Assembly (NCBI GenBank): GCA_905197585.1
Contig: CAJJZO010000069.1
Span: 1-8,699 of the forward strand
Direction: 5' to 3'
Length of the DNA stretch: 8,699 nucleotides
Source: an uncultured Collinsella sp.
Lineage (GTDB): Bacteria > Actinomycetota > Coriobacteriia > Coriobacteriales > Coriobacteriaceae
Part shown: in pieces, positions 1 through 6,086 of the stretch
How the letters are laid out: each line of letters begins with the position of its first letter
Position numbering within the stretch: the first letter of the stretch is position 1
Program-made: the position numbers and the translations under genes
Notes under the pieces: model-generated
What the model was told of the DNA's origin: nothing
Database searches by the model: none
Seen by the model: the letters and a program-made list of their open reading frames with translations, nothing else

Positions 1-938
1 CCAACCTGTGCATCGGGAGCGTGCTCGTGCCCGCAGACCACATCCCCGGCATCCTTTCGGGCGGCGCGGCCAATTCCATGGAAAGCCAGGTCATCTGGGA
101 GATTCGCCTGCCGCGCGTGCTTTCAGCCGTGCTTCTCGGCGGGGCACTTTCGCTCTCCGGGTTCCTGCTGCAGACGTTTTTCAACAACCCCATCGCCGAC
201 CCGTTCATCTTGGGCGTCTCCTCGGGCGCAAAGTTCGTCGTCGCGCTTACGATGATCGTACTTCTGGGCGCGAACCAGACCATGTCCTCGCCGGCCATGG
301 TGGCCGCAGCGTTTCTGGGCTCGCTTATCACCATCGGCTTCGTACTCCTCATCGCACGGCGCATAAGTTCCATGGCCATGCTCATCGTAGCGGGCGTCAT
401 GGTGGGATACATCTGCTCGGCGGGGACGAACTTCCTCATCGCCTTCGCCGACGACCAGTCCATCGTGAACCTGCACAACTGGTCTTTGGGCAGCTTCTCG
501 GGTTCGAGCTGGGACGACATCGCGGTCATCGCGGTCGTGGTGATCACCGTGAGCGCATGCGTATTCGCGATATCGAAGCCCCTTTCCGCCTTCCAGCTGG
601 GAGAAGCCTACGCGAAAAGCGTCGGCGTGAACGTCGCACGCTTCCGCGTGGTGCTCGTCCTTCTAGCGAGCATGCTCTCCGCCTGCGTGACCGCGTTCGC
701 TGGTCCGGTGTCGTTCGTAGGCATCGCGGTTCCGCATCTCGTTAAGTCGGCGCTAAAGTCGTCGAAGCCCATCCGCGTGATTCCTGCGTGCTTCTTGGGA
801 GGCGCCATCTTCTGCGCGGGCTGCGATTTGATCGCGCGCACGCTGTTCTCCCCCGTCGAGCTTTCCATCAGCGCCGTCACCGCCATCTTCGGCGCGCCGG
901 TGGTTATCGCACTCATGTTGAAGAAGCGGGTGAGGTAG
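1..938 (+). CDS. FecCD-family ABC transporter permease (siderophore/cobalamin/heme importer), 5' end cut by window
   Basis: This is the membrane permease subunit of a type II ABC importer that moves metal chelates (ferric siderophore, heme or cobalamin) across the cytoplasmic membrane. The reading frame is open to the left edge (first full codon at base 3) and already reads NLCIGSV, a string that in this family follows the first membrane helix, so the true start lies outside; the GTG at 21 is unlikely to be the start. Family hallmarks seen are LPRVLSAVLLGGALSLSG, then NNPIADPFILGVSSGA, the cytoplasmic coupling-helix region LGEAYAKSVGVNVARFR, GPVSFVGIAVPHLVK and, near the end, ELSISAVTAIFGAPVV. 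Hydrophobic segments run throughout. The usual ELPVGIVT signature near the C-terminus is changed to ELSISAVT. The stop codon directly abuts the ATG of the ATPase gene, indicating translational coupling. The substrate cannot be told from the sequence, because no binding protein is in view. Confidence 0.93.
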   Translation, partial: NLCIGSVLVPADHIPGILSGGAANSMESQVIWEIRLPRVLSAVLLGGALSLSGFLLQTFFNNPIADPFILGVSSGAKFVVALTMIVLLGANQTMSSPAMVAAAFLGSLITIGFVLLIARRISSMAMLIVAGVMVGYICSAGTNFLIAFADDQSIVNLHNWSLGSFSGSSWDDIAVIAVVVITVSACVFAISKPLSAFQLGEAYAKSVGVNVARFRVVLVLLASMLSACVTAFAGPVSFVGIAVPHLVKSALKSSKPIRVIPACFLGGAIFCAGCDLIARTLFSPVELSISAVTAIFGAPVVIALMLKKRVR

Positions 939-2246
939 ATGGGGAAATTCGTGCCGCAGCCCAAAACGCTCGGAGGGGACATTCCATGCTTAGACAGTCC
1001 AAAGCTCGCACGAAAGCGCCAGAAGGCACTTTCGGCTCGTGCGGAACTGCGCGCGGAACGCCTCCTCCGAGCGGAGTCGAACCTCGAAACCCCGGTAAAA
1101 ACGCAGGCTGACGGAGCGCCGCTTTTCCGCATAAGCGACCTGTCGGCGGGCTACGACAAGAAGGTCGTAGTCGAAGGCGTCGAGCTGGAGGTTCGCGCGG
1201 GCGACGTCGTGGCGCTCATCGGGCCGAACGGCTCGGGCAAGTCGACCATCTTGAAAACCATCACACGCCATCTGGCACCGCTTGCCGGCGCGGTCGAGCT
1301 CGACGGGCGGGAGATTTCCCGATGGAAGACGGCGGAGTTCGCAAGGAACCTTGCCGTTATGCTGACAGATCGCCCCCGGACCGAGCTCCTCACCTGCCGC
1401 GATATCGTAGAGGCGGGAAGGCATCCCTACACCGGGCGAATGGGCACACTCACGCCCAACGACCATAATCGGGTCGACGAGGCCATGAAAACCGCACATG
1501 TGGAAGAGCTTGCCGAGCGCGACTTCATGCAGATAAGCGACGGGCAACGCCAGCGCGTCATGCTCGCACGCGCCATCGCGCAGGATCCGCGTGTGCTCGT
1601 GCTCGACGAGCCCACGTCGTATCTCGATATCCGCTACCAGATCGACCTGCTGCGAATACTTCGCCACCTTGCGAAATCGCGGAATGTGGCTGTCATCATG
1701 TCCATCCACGAACTCGAGCTCGCGCAGAAAAGCGCCGACAAGGTGATTTGCGTGAAGGACGGCCGGGTCTTTCGCGCCGGCGCACCCGAGGACATATTCA
1801 CGCGCGAGACAATTGGCGAGCTCTACGGCCTTCAGCATGGCACCTTCAACGAGCGCTTCGGCAGCGTGGAAATTGGGCGCCCACACGGTGATGCGCACAC
1901 GTTCGTCATCGCCGGCGCAGGTACGGGGTCGGCTGTGTTTCGCCAGCTCATCCGGCAGGGCAAGGCGTTCTACGCGGGCGTTCTGCACGAAGGGGACATC
2001 GACTGCGAGCTCGCGCGCGACCTGGCGACGGAATGCGTGGCCGAGCGCGCCTTCGAGCCGATCGGGGATAAAACCATAGCCCGCGCCAAAGAGCTCCTCG
2101 TCCACTGTGCGCGCCTTATTGTGTGCCCCGCCGCCTTCGGCACCATAAACGCCCGCAACGCAGAGCTCGTCGAGTTCGCACGCTCGCATGGTATCGAGGT
2201 CGTGCGAGCGTGCGAAGGCGCATCGGAGGATTCCCAATTAGAGTGA
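939..2246 (+). CDS. FecE/BtuD-like ABC importer ATP-binding protein with extra C-terminal domain
   Basis: This is the ATPase that powers the adjacent FecCD permease. The ABC domain spans about residues 62-305: Walker A GPNGSGKST (95-103), signature SDGQRQR (200-206, a variant of LSGGQ), Walker B VLVLDEP (219-225), D-loop SYLD (227-230) and switch histidine H257. The Q-loop position reads AVMLTDRP (139-146), with Thr143 where glutamine is usual, a variant I associate with some FecE-like subgroups. Two additions make it 435 aa against the usual 250-270. The first is a charged Arg/Ala-rich leader (1-60), with no later ATG before the ABC domain. The second is a C-terminal domain (about 320-425) beginning FVIAGAGTG and containing HEGDIDCELARDLA; from memory it resembles the extension of halobacterial BtuD. 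GGTGAGG lies just upstream of the ATG, inside the permease gene. Transport of cobalamin or another corrinoid or metal chelate is plausible but unproven. Confidence 0.92.
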   Translation: MGKFVPQPKTLGGDIPCLDSPKLARKRQKALSARAELRAERLLRAESNLETPVKTQADGAPLFRISDLSAGYDKKVVVEGVELEVRAGDVVALIGPNGSGKSTILKTITRHLAPLAGAVELDGREISRWKTAEFARNLAVMLTDRPRTELLTCRDIVEAGRHPYTGRMGTLTPNDHNRVDEAMKTAHVEELAERDFMQISDGQRQRVMLARAIAQDPRVLVLDEPTSYLDIRYQIDLLRILRHLAKSRNVAVIMSIHELELAQKSADKVICVKDGRVFRAGAPEDIFTRETIGELYGLQHGTFNERFGSVEIGRPHGDAHTFVIAGAGTGSAVFRQLIRQGKAFYAGVLHEGDIDCELARDLATECVAERAFEPIGDKTIARAKELLVHCARLIVCPAAFGTINARNAELVEFARSHGIEVVRACEGASEDSQLE

Positions 2247-2272
2247 GAAGGATAAACTGGACTTTATTTTAA

Positions 2273-2365
2273 GGATCCTCAGGCTACAGCTCCTACGCCG
2301 GCGAGGTCTACAAGGCGCCGGAGAACCTCGTGAACAAGAATTTCCACGCCGACGAGCCCAACTAG
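2273..2365 (+). pseudogene. IS3/IS150-family transposase (OrfB) remnant
   Basis: Between an in-frame TAA (2270-2272) and TAG (2363-2365) this stretch reads GSSGYSSYAGEVYKAPENLV followed by NKNFHADEPN. It matches the linker of IS3-family OrfB transposases, where a YxSYxGExxxxxxNLxxRxFxAxxPNxxW string joins the helix-turn-helix part to the DDE catalytic core. Only about 30 residues survive. There is no start, no DDE core and no recognisable terminal inverted repeat, and the stop falls exactly where the core should begin. It ends 2 bp before the stop of the convergent TetR-type gene. This is a dead insertion-sequence scar. The identification rests on remembered family consensus. Confidence 0.7.
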
Positions 2366-2367
2366 GC

Positions 2368-2979
2368 CTAGTCCAAGCGAGATTCCAGACTCGACAGGCC
2401 GTTGAGAGTCAGATCGTTGGCGACCTCAGAGACGCGCTCGATAGGAACCGATCCGTCAGACAGTGCCCACGTGCGATAGATGCCGATGATACCCGACAGC
2501 AAAAACGCCAGATAATAGTCGAACATCTCGTCCTTGAGACCTTGGGGCAGCAGATCGCGCTCGGCAATCTCATGTTCGAGCGGCGCACGAAGACGAGCCA
2601 TGAAATCATCGAGCGGAATATTCTCGATCAGCTGACGATTGAGCACTAAGTTGTTGCACAGTGCCTCGTTAACGGTTTTAAAGAAGGTCGCCGCCGCGCC
2701 AAGAGCGCGCTCGTTGGTGTCACCGTCCATAGAAGCAAGCGTTTTCTCGACCGAGTCGACAATCATCTCCACCACATCGACGGCAATGGCATCGAGCAGG
2801 CCGTCAACCGTACCAAAGTGTACGTAAAAGGTCTTGCGATCGACATTGGCCTCGCGCGCGATGGCACTCACCGTAATGTCTGCCAGCGGCTTTTCCATGA
2901 GCAGGCGCTCGAAAGCAGAAAGGATGGCATTGCGGCTGCGAACGATGCGGCGGTCAAGACGCGGTTTGCTGGTTGCCAT
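2368..2979 (-). CDS. TetR/AcrR-family transcriptional regulator
   Basis: This is a 203-aa one-component DNA-binding repressor-type protein. The N-terminal TetR domain covers about residues 13-60, with the helix-turn-helix at ITVSAIAREANVDRKTFYVHF (35-55), close to the family consensus (A..AGVs.gt.Y.HF). The remaining roughly 140 residues form a helical ligand/dimer domain with the late signature YYLAFLLSGIIGIYRTW, as in the TetR_C DhaS-like group. I chose the ATG at 2979 because AAGGGA sits 7 nt upstream; an ATG at 3006 would add nine residues without a clear ribosome site. The gene lies about 115 bp downstream of the flippase-like gene on the same strand and has its own palindromic candidate operator at 3023-3046, which suggests autoregulation. 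The ligand and target genes are unknown; the flippase-like gene is the obvious neighbour candidate. Confidence 0.9.
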   Translation of the reverse strand: MATSKPRLDRRIVRSRNAILSAFERLLMEKPLADITVSAIAREANVDRKTFYVHFGTVDGLLDAIAVDVVEMIVDSVEKTLASMDGDTNERALGAAATFFKTVNEALCNNLVLNRQLIENIPLDDFMARLRAPLEHEIAERDLLPQGLKDEMFDYYLAFLLSGIIGIYRTWALSDGSVPIERVSEVANDLTLNGLSSLESRLD

Positions 2980-3022
2980 GGGCGTGTCCCTTCGATATGC
3001 GAGCATTCATCAACAGATGAGA

Positions 3023-3046
3023 GATAATCTACGTAAGAGGATTATC
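3023..3046. promoter_or_regulatory. Palindromic candidate operator upstream of the TetR-type gene
   Basis: A perfect 7-bp inverted repeat, GATAATC (3023-3029) and GATTATC (3040-3046), is separated by 10 bp that contain the palindrome TACGTA. The total span of 24 bp suits a TetR dimer pair, and it lies 44 bp upstream of the chosen start of the regulator gene. The role as operator is inferred from position and symmetry. The short stem followed by no T-run makes it a poor terminator for the flippase-like gene upstream. Confidence 0.45.
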
Positions 3047-3095
3047 CCCCATACAGCACAAATATGCCCCGCATCATGAAGAACGCACGACTGCC

Positions 3096-4403
3096 CTACT
3101 GCGACTTAGGATGCTTCTTCTTATTAAGTGCCGACGGAGATACGCGAATACCATCGCCTGTCTGGCGCACATAGGCTTTATGAGCCGGCTTAGCGGTCCC
3201 AGAAGCCTTCTGAGCGTGCTTCCTGGGATCAACGGTAACAGCATTCGTGGGGTGCGGCTTAGTGGGCGCAGAGGGCGTCTGAGGCGTGCGGCCGAGCTTG
3301 CGCATCACACGATCCCAGCGCGCATGGATGCTCTCGTTGTGGGCGCTCTTAAGTCCCAGCAGAGGCGCAGCCAAAATGGTAGGGGCAATAAACGTAATGA
3401 GACGCCACAGCAGATAGCCGGCGGTCGAGGCCGAACCGAAGAAATGACCCAAGAACAATGCAAAGCCGCCCTCAGCGCCACCAGTTCCACCGGGCAAGGG
3501 AACCGCAGAGCTTAACAGCTGGACAAAGGCGCTCGCGGCCATGACCGAGAAAAAGTCGACCTCGTGGTGGCCAAAGGCAAGCATCAGGAAATACGGAACC
3601 AGATAGAAAAACGCGAGCTGCAGCATGGTGATAAACACGGTGAGCAGCATGGAAGAAAAATGTCCGGCCGAAAGCTTGAACTTCTCGGAGAAGGAGTAGA
3701 TTTCGCCATCGACAAACGTGCGCCAACTCTCGATCTTAGTGGCCGAGACACCAATGCGCTCGAGCCAATTGATGATGCAATGGGCGACGCGCGTGACGGT
3801 CTTAGGCATGAGAGCGACGGCGAAGATGCCAAGCAAGATGCAGCAGTGTCCACCAAAGCTAAAGACGCACAGCAGCGTCATGTCGCCATAGCGCTCGGCA
3901 AAAAACGGCATGCGAGCAAGCAGTAGGATAGCGCCCCAGGCAACGAGGCCAAACTGATACACGATAAAGCGCGTGAACTGCGTGGCTCCGGCCTCGCCGA
4001 CATTTTGGCCCGCTTTGGTCAGGCGGTAGATCTGAGCAGGAGTCGAGCCCATCATCATAGGGGTGAGGTTGCCAAAGAAGATGCCACTCGCCTCGACCGA
4101 GATCAGGTCGCGAATGCCGACGGGTGAATTGGGGTCGAGCCAGACAGCGATCGCATAGGCCACAATGCCAAAGAACAGATACATGAACATGCAGAGACAC
4201 GCGACAACGAGCCATGACGCCTGGACGCTCGACATAGCGGCCCAGAACTGCCCCATCTGCCCGGTTACCACCAGATAGACGATATAACCCACCAGCACGA
4301 CGCCGATAAAGATGGCGCCGCGGCGTGCGCTCTTATTGTCATCTCCGCCCGAGGCCTCAACCTCGACCTGGGGCTTAGACGTATGCTGAGAGGACTCCGT
4401 CAT
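3096..4403 (-). CDS. LPG-synthase-TM / flippase-like (UPF0104, AglD2-type) integral membrane protein
   Basis: This is a 435-aa polytopic membrane protein of the lysylphosphatidylglycerol-synthase transmembrane-region family. Family members are thought to flip or present lipids or lipid-linked sugars, but the exact substrate is not visible here. A short charged cytoplasmic N-terminus (1-28) is followed by about eight hydrophobic segments between residues 29 and 352. Two family motifs are clear: FGNLTPMMMGSTPAQIYRL (110-128), equivalent to NLTPxxxGGxPxRxYxL, and PLPGGTGGAEGGFALFL (302-318), equivalent to PxPGGxGxxEG. The soluble aminoacyl-transferase (GNAT) domain of MprF is absent, so this is the stand-alone flippase-like form. 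The tail (about 353-435) is Lys/Pro/Thr-rich, basic and probably disordered in the cytoplasm. I chose the ATG at 4403 because AGAAGGAG (4408-4415) lies just before it; the upstream in-frame extension to 4469 lacks a ribosome site. Confidence 0.88.
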   Translation of the reverse strand: MTESSQHTSKPQVEVEASGGDDNKSARRGAIFIGVVLVGYIVYLVVTGQMGQFWAAMSSVQASWLVVACLCMFMYLFFGIVAYAIAVWLDPNSPVGIRDLISVEASGIFFGNLTPMMMGSTPAQIYRLTKAGQNVGEAGATQFTRFIVYQFGLVAWGAILLLARMPFFAERYGDMTLLCVFSFGGHCCILLGIFAVALMPKTVTRVAHCIINWLERIGVSATKIESWRTFVDGEIYSFSEKFKLSAGHFSSMLLTVFITMLQLAFFYLVPYFLMLAFGHHEVDFFSVMAASAFVQLLSSAVPLPGGTGGAEGGFALFLGHFFGSASTAGYLLWRLITFIAPTILAAPLLGLKSAHNESIHARWDRVMRKLGRTPQTPSAPTKPHPTNAVTVDPRKHAQKASGTAKPAHKAYVRQTGDGIRVSPSALNKKKHPKSQ

Positions 4404-4436
4404 AAGACTCCTTCTAACAGTCAAAATATCTTGGAT

Positions 4437-4442
4437 ATTGTA
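4437..4442 (-). promoter_or_regulatory. Possible -10 element for the flippase-like gene
   Basis: On the minus strand this reads TACAAT, a good -10 hexamer, 34 bp upstream of the chosen start codon. No convincing -35 lies 16-18 bp further upstream, so the element is tentative. Just downstream is a small palindrome, ATATC-CAA-GATAT (4426-4438 on the minus strand), that overlaps it and could be an operator half-site pair. The gene presumably needs its own promoter because the tRNA terminator at 4518-4542 lies directly upstream. Confidence 0.35.
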
Positions 4443-4511
4443 CCCGCAAGGACCATAGACAGAACGCAAAGCTCTGGTTCAAACGGGAATTGCAGACGCT
4501 TGTTTGAAAAT

Positions 4512-4542
4512 AAAAAACCCGGCCTTCCATGGGAAGGCCGGG
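4512..4542 (-). terminator. Intrinsic terminator of the tRNA operon
   Basis: A perfect 11-bp stem, CCCGGCCTTCC (4518-4528) with GGAAGGCCGGG (4532-4542), closes a 3-nt loop. On the minus strand it is followed by a run of six T, then ATTTT. This is a textbook rho-independent terminator, 12 nt beyond the encoded CCA of tRNA-Glu, and it separates the tRNA operon from the flippase-like gene on the same strand. Confidence 0.92.
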
Positions 4543-4553
4543 TATCAGATGCG

Positions 4554-4630
4554 TGGTAGCCCGTACCAGATTCGAACTGGTGATCTCCGCCTTGAGAGGG
4601 CGGCGTCCTAAACCGCTAGACGAACGGGCC
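4554..4630 (-). tRNA. tRNA-Glu (anticodon CUC)
   Basis: On the minus strand the sequence folds as a complete cloverleaf. The acceptor stem GGCCCGT pairs with ACGGGCT (G1-U72 wobble). The D-arm contains GTCTAGCGGTTTAGGAC. The anticodon arm is CCGCC-CTCTCAA-GGCGG, with anticodon CTC at 4596-4594, and the T-arm is ACCAG-TTCGAAT-CTGGT. The discriminator A is followed by an encoded CCA (4556-4554). It reads GAG codons. It lies 17 nt downstream of tRNA-Gln and just before the terminator, so it is the second gene of a two-tRNA transcript. Confidence 0.96.
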
Positions 4631-4647
4631 ATATGTAGCAAATGCAA

Positions 4648-4721
4648 TGGCTGGGATGGAGGGAGTCGAACCCCCATTGACGGAACCAGAATCCGCTGTC
4701 CTGCCATTAGACGACATCCCA
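4648..4721 (-). tRNA. tRNA-Gln (anticodon CUG)
   Basis: On the minus strand the acceptor stem TGGGATG pairs with CATCCCA. It opens with U1-A72, which is typical of bacterial tRNA-Gln. The D-arm contains GTCTAATGGCAGGAC. The anticodon arm is GCGGA-TTCTGGT-TCCGT, with anticodon CTG at 4689-4687. The T-arm contains GGGGTTCGACTCCC, the discriminator is G, and CCA is encoded (4650-4648). It reads CAG codons. It is the first gene after the promoter at 4766-4794 and is co-transcribed with tRNA-Glu. Confidence 0.96.
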
Positions 4722-4765
4722 ATGACTGCATCGCTGCGCTCGGCTGTGCCTTTGCGCAAGAAAGA

Positions 4766-4794
4766 AATATACGGGAAGTCTCGCCGTGACGCAA
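4766..4794 (-). promoter_or_regulatory. Sigma70-type promoter of the tRNA-Gln/tRNA-Glu operon
   Basis: On the minus strand a -35 box TTGCGT (4794-4789) and a -10 box TATATT (4771-4766) are separated by exactly 17 bp. The -10 box ends 44 bp before the first base of tRNA-Gln, leaving a short leader to be removed by RNase P. This is the best promoter visible in the window. Confidence 0.78.
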
Positions 4795-4797
4795 GCC

Positions 4798-4832
4798 CCA
4801 ATTTTGACTTTTTTGAAATTCAGTCAAATTGG
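4798..4832. promoter_or_regulatory. AT-rich inverted repeat, likely UP-element region of the tRNA promoter
   Basis: The arms CCAATTTTGACT (4798-4809) and AGTCAAATTGG (4822-4832) are complementary apart from one extra T, around a T/A-rich 12-nt loop. The block sits immediately upstream of the tRNA -35 box, in the position where A/T tracts contact the RNA polymerase alpha C-terminal domain at stable-RNA promoters. The symmetry also permits a regulator site or a short hairpin. Function is inferred from position only. Confidence 0.4.
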
Positions 4833-4997
4833 CCTAATTTAGTCCAACCCGTGAAGGACCTGTGAAGCCGACCGCTGTACACGAAGGGCAAAACGCCGCG
4901 AGCGGTAGCCGTCAACCGTTGGCAGATTCTACCGCGAAAACGATAGCACCAGGCAACACAATCGAAGTATCAATGATCGCGTAGATATCGAGGCGCC

Positions 4998-5408
4998 ATG
5001 GACGAAGAGCTTGATTACCTATGGGAGACCCTGGGCCTCGAGATCACTGCTGACCTTTGGCCCGAACGGGACAAAATCCATCCCACACTGCGCCCCGCCA
5101 TCACGGTGATGCAGGCAAAATACCGCCGTGCATCCTTTTTGATCATGCGGATGTCATGGCACGCGGGACTCCCCGACCTTAAGCGAATCCAGGCAAGCCT
5201 CGTCGAGCTGTCCGGCATGCCGACCGTCATATCCGAGGCGCATCTGGAGCAGCGCCAGCGCGAGCGACTGCAACAGCAGCGGATTCCCTTTATCTGCCCC
5301 GGCGTTCAGGCATATCTGCCCTTTATGGACGAGGAGTACTGGAGCGGCAAGCCCAACAAGCACGTAAAGGTCTACGATCCGCACGAATGGGCACAGCTCG
5401 AGGATTGA
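4998..5408 (+). CDS. Unrecognised 136-aa protein, possibly the N-terminal remnant of a MarR/winged-helix-type protein
   Basis: No function can be assigned with confidence. The protein starts at ATG 4998, with GAGG a few bases upstream and an in-frame TGA at 4974. It is soluble, without signal peptide or membrane segment, and acidic at both ends. Residues 45-110 contain a predicted strand (ASFLIMRM), a helix with a conserved-looking LSGMPTVIS turn, a charged helix (QRQRERLQQQ) and RIPFICPGVQAYLPFMDE. The last string resembles, from memory, the (I)PFIVPGxQxYLPxL segment near the end of the N-terminal domain of some longer proteins annotated as MarR-family regulators, whose winged-helix domain lies further on. 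Here the protein stops about 26 residues later with no such domain, so it may be a truncated gene or a naturally short relative. It converges on the ArsC-like gene across the palindrome array. Confidence 0.62.
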   Translation: MDEELDYLWETLGLEITADLWPERDKIHPTLRPAITVMQAKYRRASFLIMRMSWHAGLPDLKRIQASLVELSGMPTVISEAHLEQRQRERLQQQRIPFICPGVQAYLPFMDEEYWSGKPNKHVKVYDPHEWAQLED

Positions 5409-5427
5409 GCCGAGCGAGCCCGCCAGC

Positions 5428-5597
5428 GGAAAGTGCGTCCCAGATTTCAAGCTCAAACTGGTCCCCACTTTCCCGTCGAGCCCTCAAACGGAAACCGTGT
5501 CCCACAATCGAAGCTCAGAATGGGACGTGCTTTCCGCAACCGGCCACTTTGGGAAAGTGCATCCCATTCTGGAAGCGAATTCCGGGTCGCACTTTCC
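5428..5597. repeat. Tandem array of three 46-nt imperfect palindromes, 62-bp period
   Basis: Three units begin at 5428, 5490 and 5552, each exactly 46 nt, separated by two 16-nt spacers. Every unit starts GGAAA and ends TTTCC, carries TCCCA at positions 11-15 and has a GAAGC/CAAGC-like centre. Each can fold on itself: unit 2 pairs about 15 of its first 16 positions allowing wobbles, unit 3 pairs the outer nine fully plus an inner CCC/GGG, and unit 1 pairs the outer eight. Differences between arms are often compensatory, which suggests conservation of structure. The array fills the gap between two convergent genes and ends 7 bp before the stop of the ArsC-like gene. It resembles REP/BIME-type intergenic palindromes, or a set of bidirectional hairpins; no T-runs follow the stems. 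Confidence 0.75.
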
Positions 5598-5604
5598 GCA
5601 GCCG

Positions 5605-5964
5605 CTACAGCAACGCCTCGGCCCAAGTCGATTCCCTAAAGCCGGGAATCGCAAAGTCGTCGCCCACCAGCAGCGGACGCTTGACCAGCATGCCGTCGGT
5701 CGCCAGCAGCTCGTAGCACTCCTGATCCGTCATGCCCGCATCCAGACGCGCCTTCAGGCCCAGTTCTCGATATTTCATGCCCGACGAATTAAAGAAGCGC
5801 CGCACCGGCAGCCCCGAGCGAGCAATCCAGGTCGCAAGCTCATCAGCCGTGGGATTGTCCAAAACGATATCGCGGTCGATATACTCTACCCCATGTTCGT
5901 CCAGCCATGCCTTGGCCTTCTTACAGGTCGAGCACTTGGGATATTCAACAAACAATACCGCCAT
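5605..5964 (-). CDS. ArsC/Spx-family (YffB-like) thioredoxin-fold protein
   Basis: This is a 119-aa cytoplasmic protein of the arsenate-reductase-like (ArsC/Spx/YffB) thioredoxin-fold family. It opens with a strand and the redox motif KCSTCKKA (CxxC at Cys11 and Cys14), then the family pattern GVEYIDRDIV (about 30-39), PTADEL (43-48), FFNSSGMKYRELGL (57-70) and the late LVKRPLLVGDDFAIPGF (about 92-108), the conserved basic residue and the cis-proline region. The length is typical. The CxxC pair fits a Spx-like redox switch or glutathione-dependent reductase better than a classic single-cysteine ArsC, and no ars genes are nearby, so arsenate reduction should not be assumed. The start at ATG 5964 is chosen for AAAGGA (5971-5976), 6 nt upstream; the longer frame back to 6048 has no family similarity. 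It is convergent with the gene at 4998-5408. Confidence 0.88.
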   Translation of the reverse strand: MAVLFVEYPKCSTCKKAKAWLDEHGVEYIDRDIVLDNPTADELATWIARSGLPVRRFFNSSGMKYRELGLKARLDAGMTDQECYELLATDGMLVKRPLLVGDDFAIPGFRESTWAEALL

Positions 5965-6086
5965 GGGATTTCCTTTCTTAGAGAAAACAGGTGTCTGGAA
6001 AACCGCACATCGACGACCACTCGCGATTGCAGCCGTTATTGTAGTCAATGTCGAAGCATAGGCAGTCGCGATGTCTCGTCTTAAGG

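Noticed and set aside
990..2237. Long 415-aa reading frame on the minus strand
   Set aside because: It is a mirror of the ABC ATPase gene on the opposite strand, a common effect of GC-rich codon use; it has no recognisable domain and no ribosome site.
4414..4827. 137-aa minus-strand reading frame across the tRNA genes
   Set aside because: It runs through two complete tRNAs and the terminator and would not be translated.
4902..4935. Inverted repeat GCGGTAG ... CTACCGC upstream of the 136-aa protein gene
   Set aside because: It is only 7 bp with a 20-bp spacer and no T-run or promoter link; expected by chance at this length and composition.
5428..5597. CRISPR array
   Set aside because: The regular 62-bp period invited it, but there are only three units, they diverge from each other, each is a palindrome about 46 nt long, the spacers are only 16 nt, and no cas gene is near.
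5605..5964. Arsenate-resistance operon
   Set aside because: The protein is ArsC-like by fold, but no arsR, arsB or acr3 gene is nearby and the CxxC motif fits Spx/YffB-type proteins as well.
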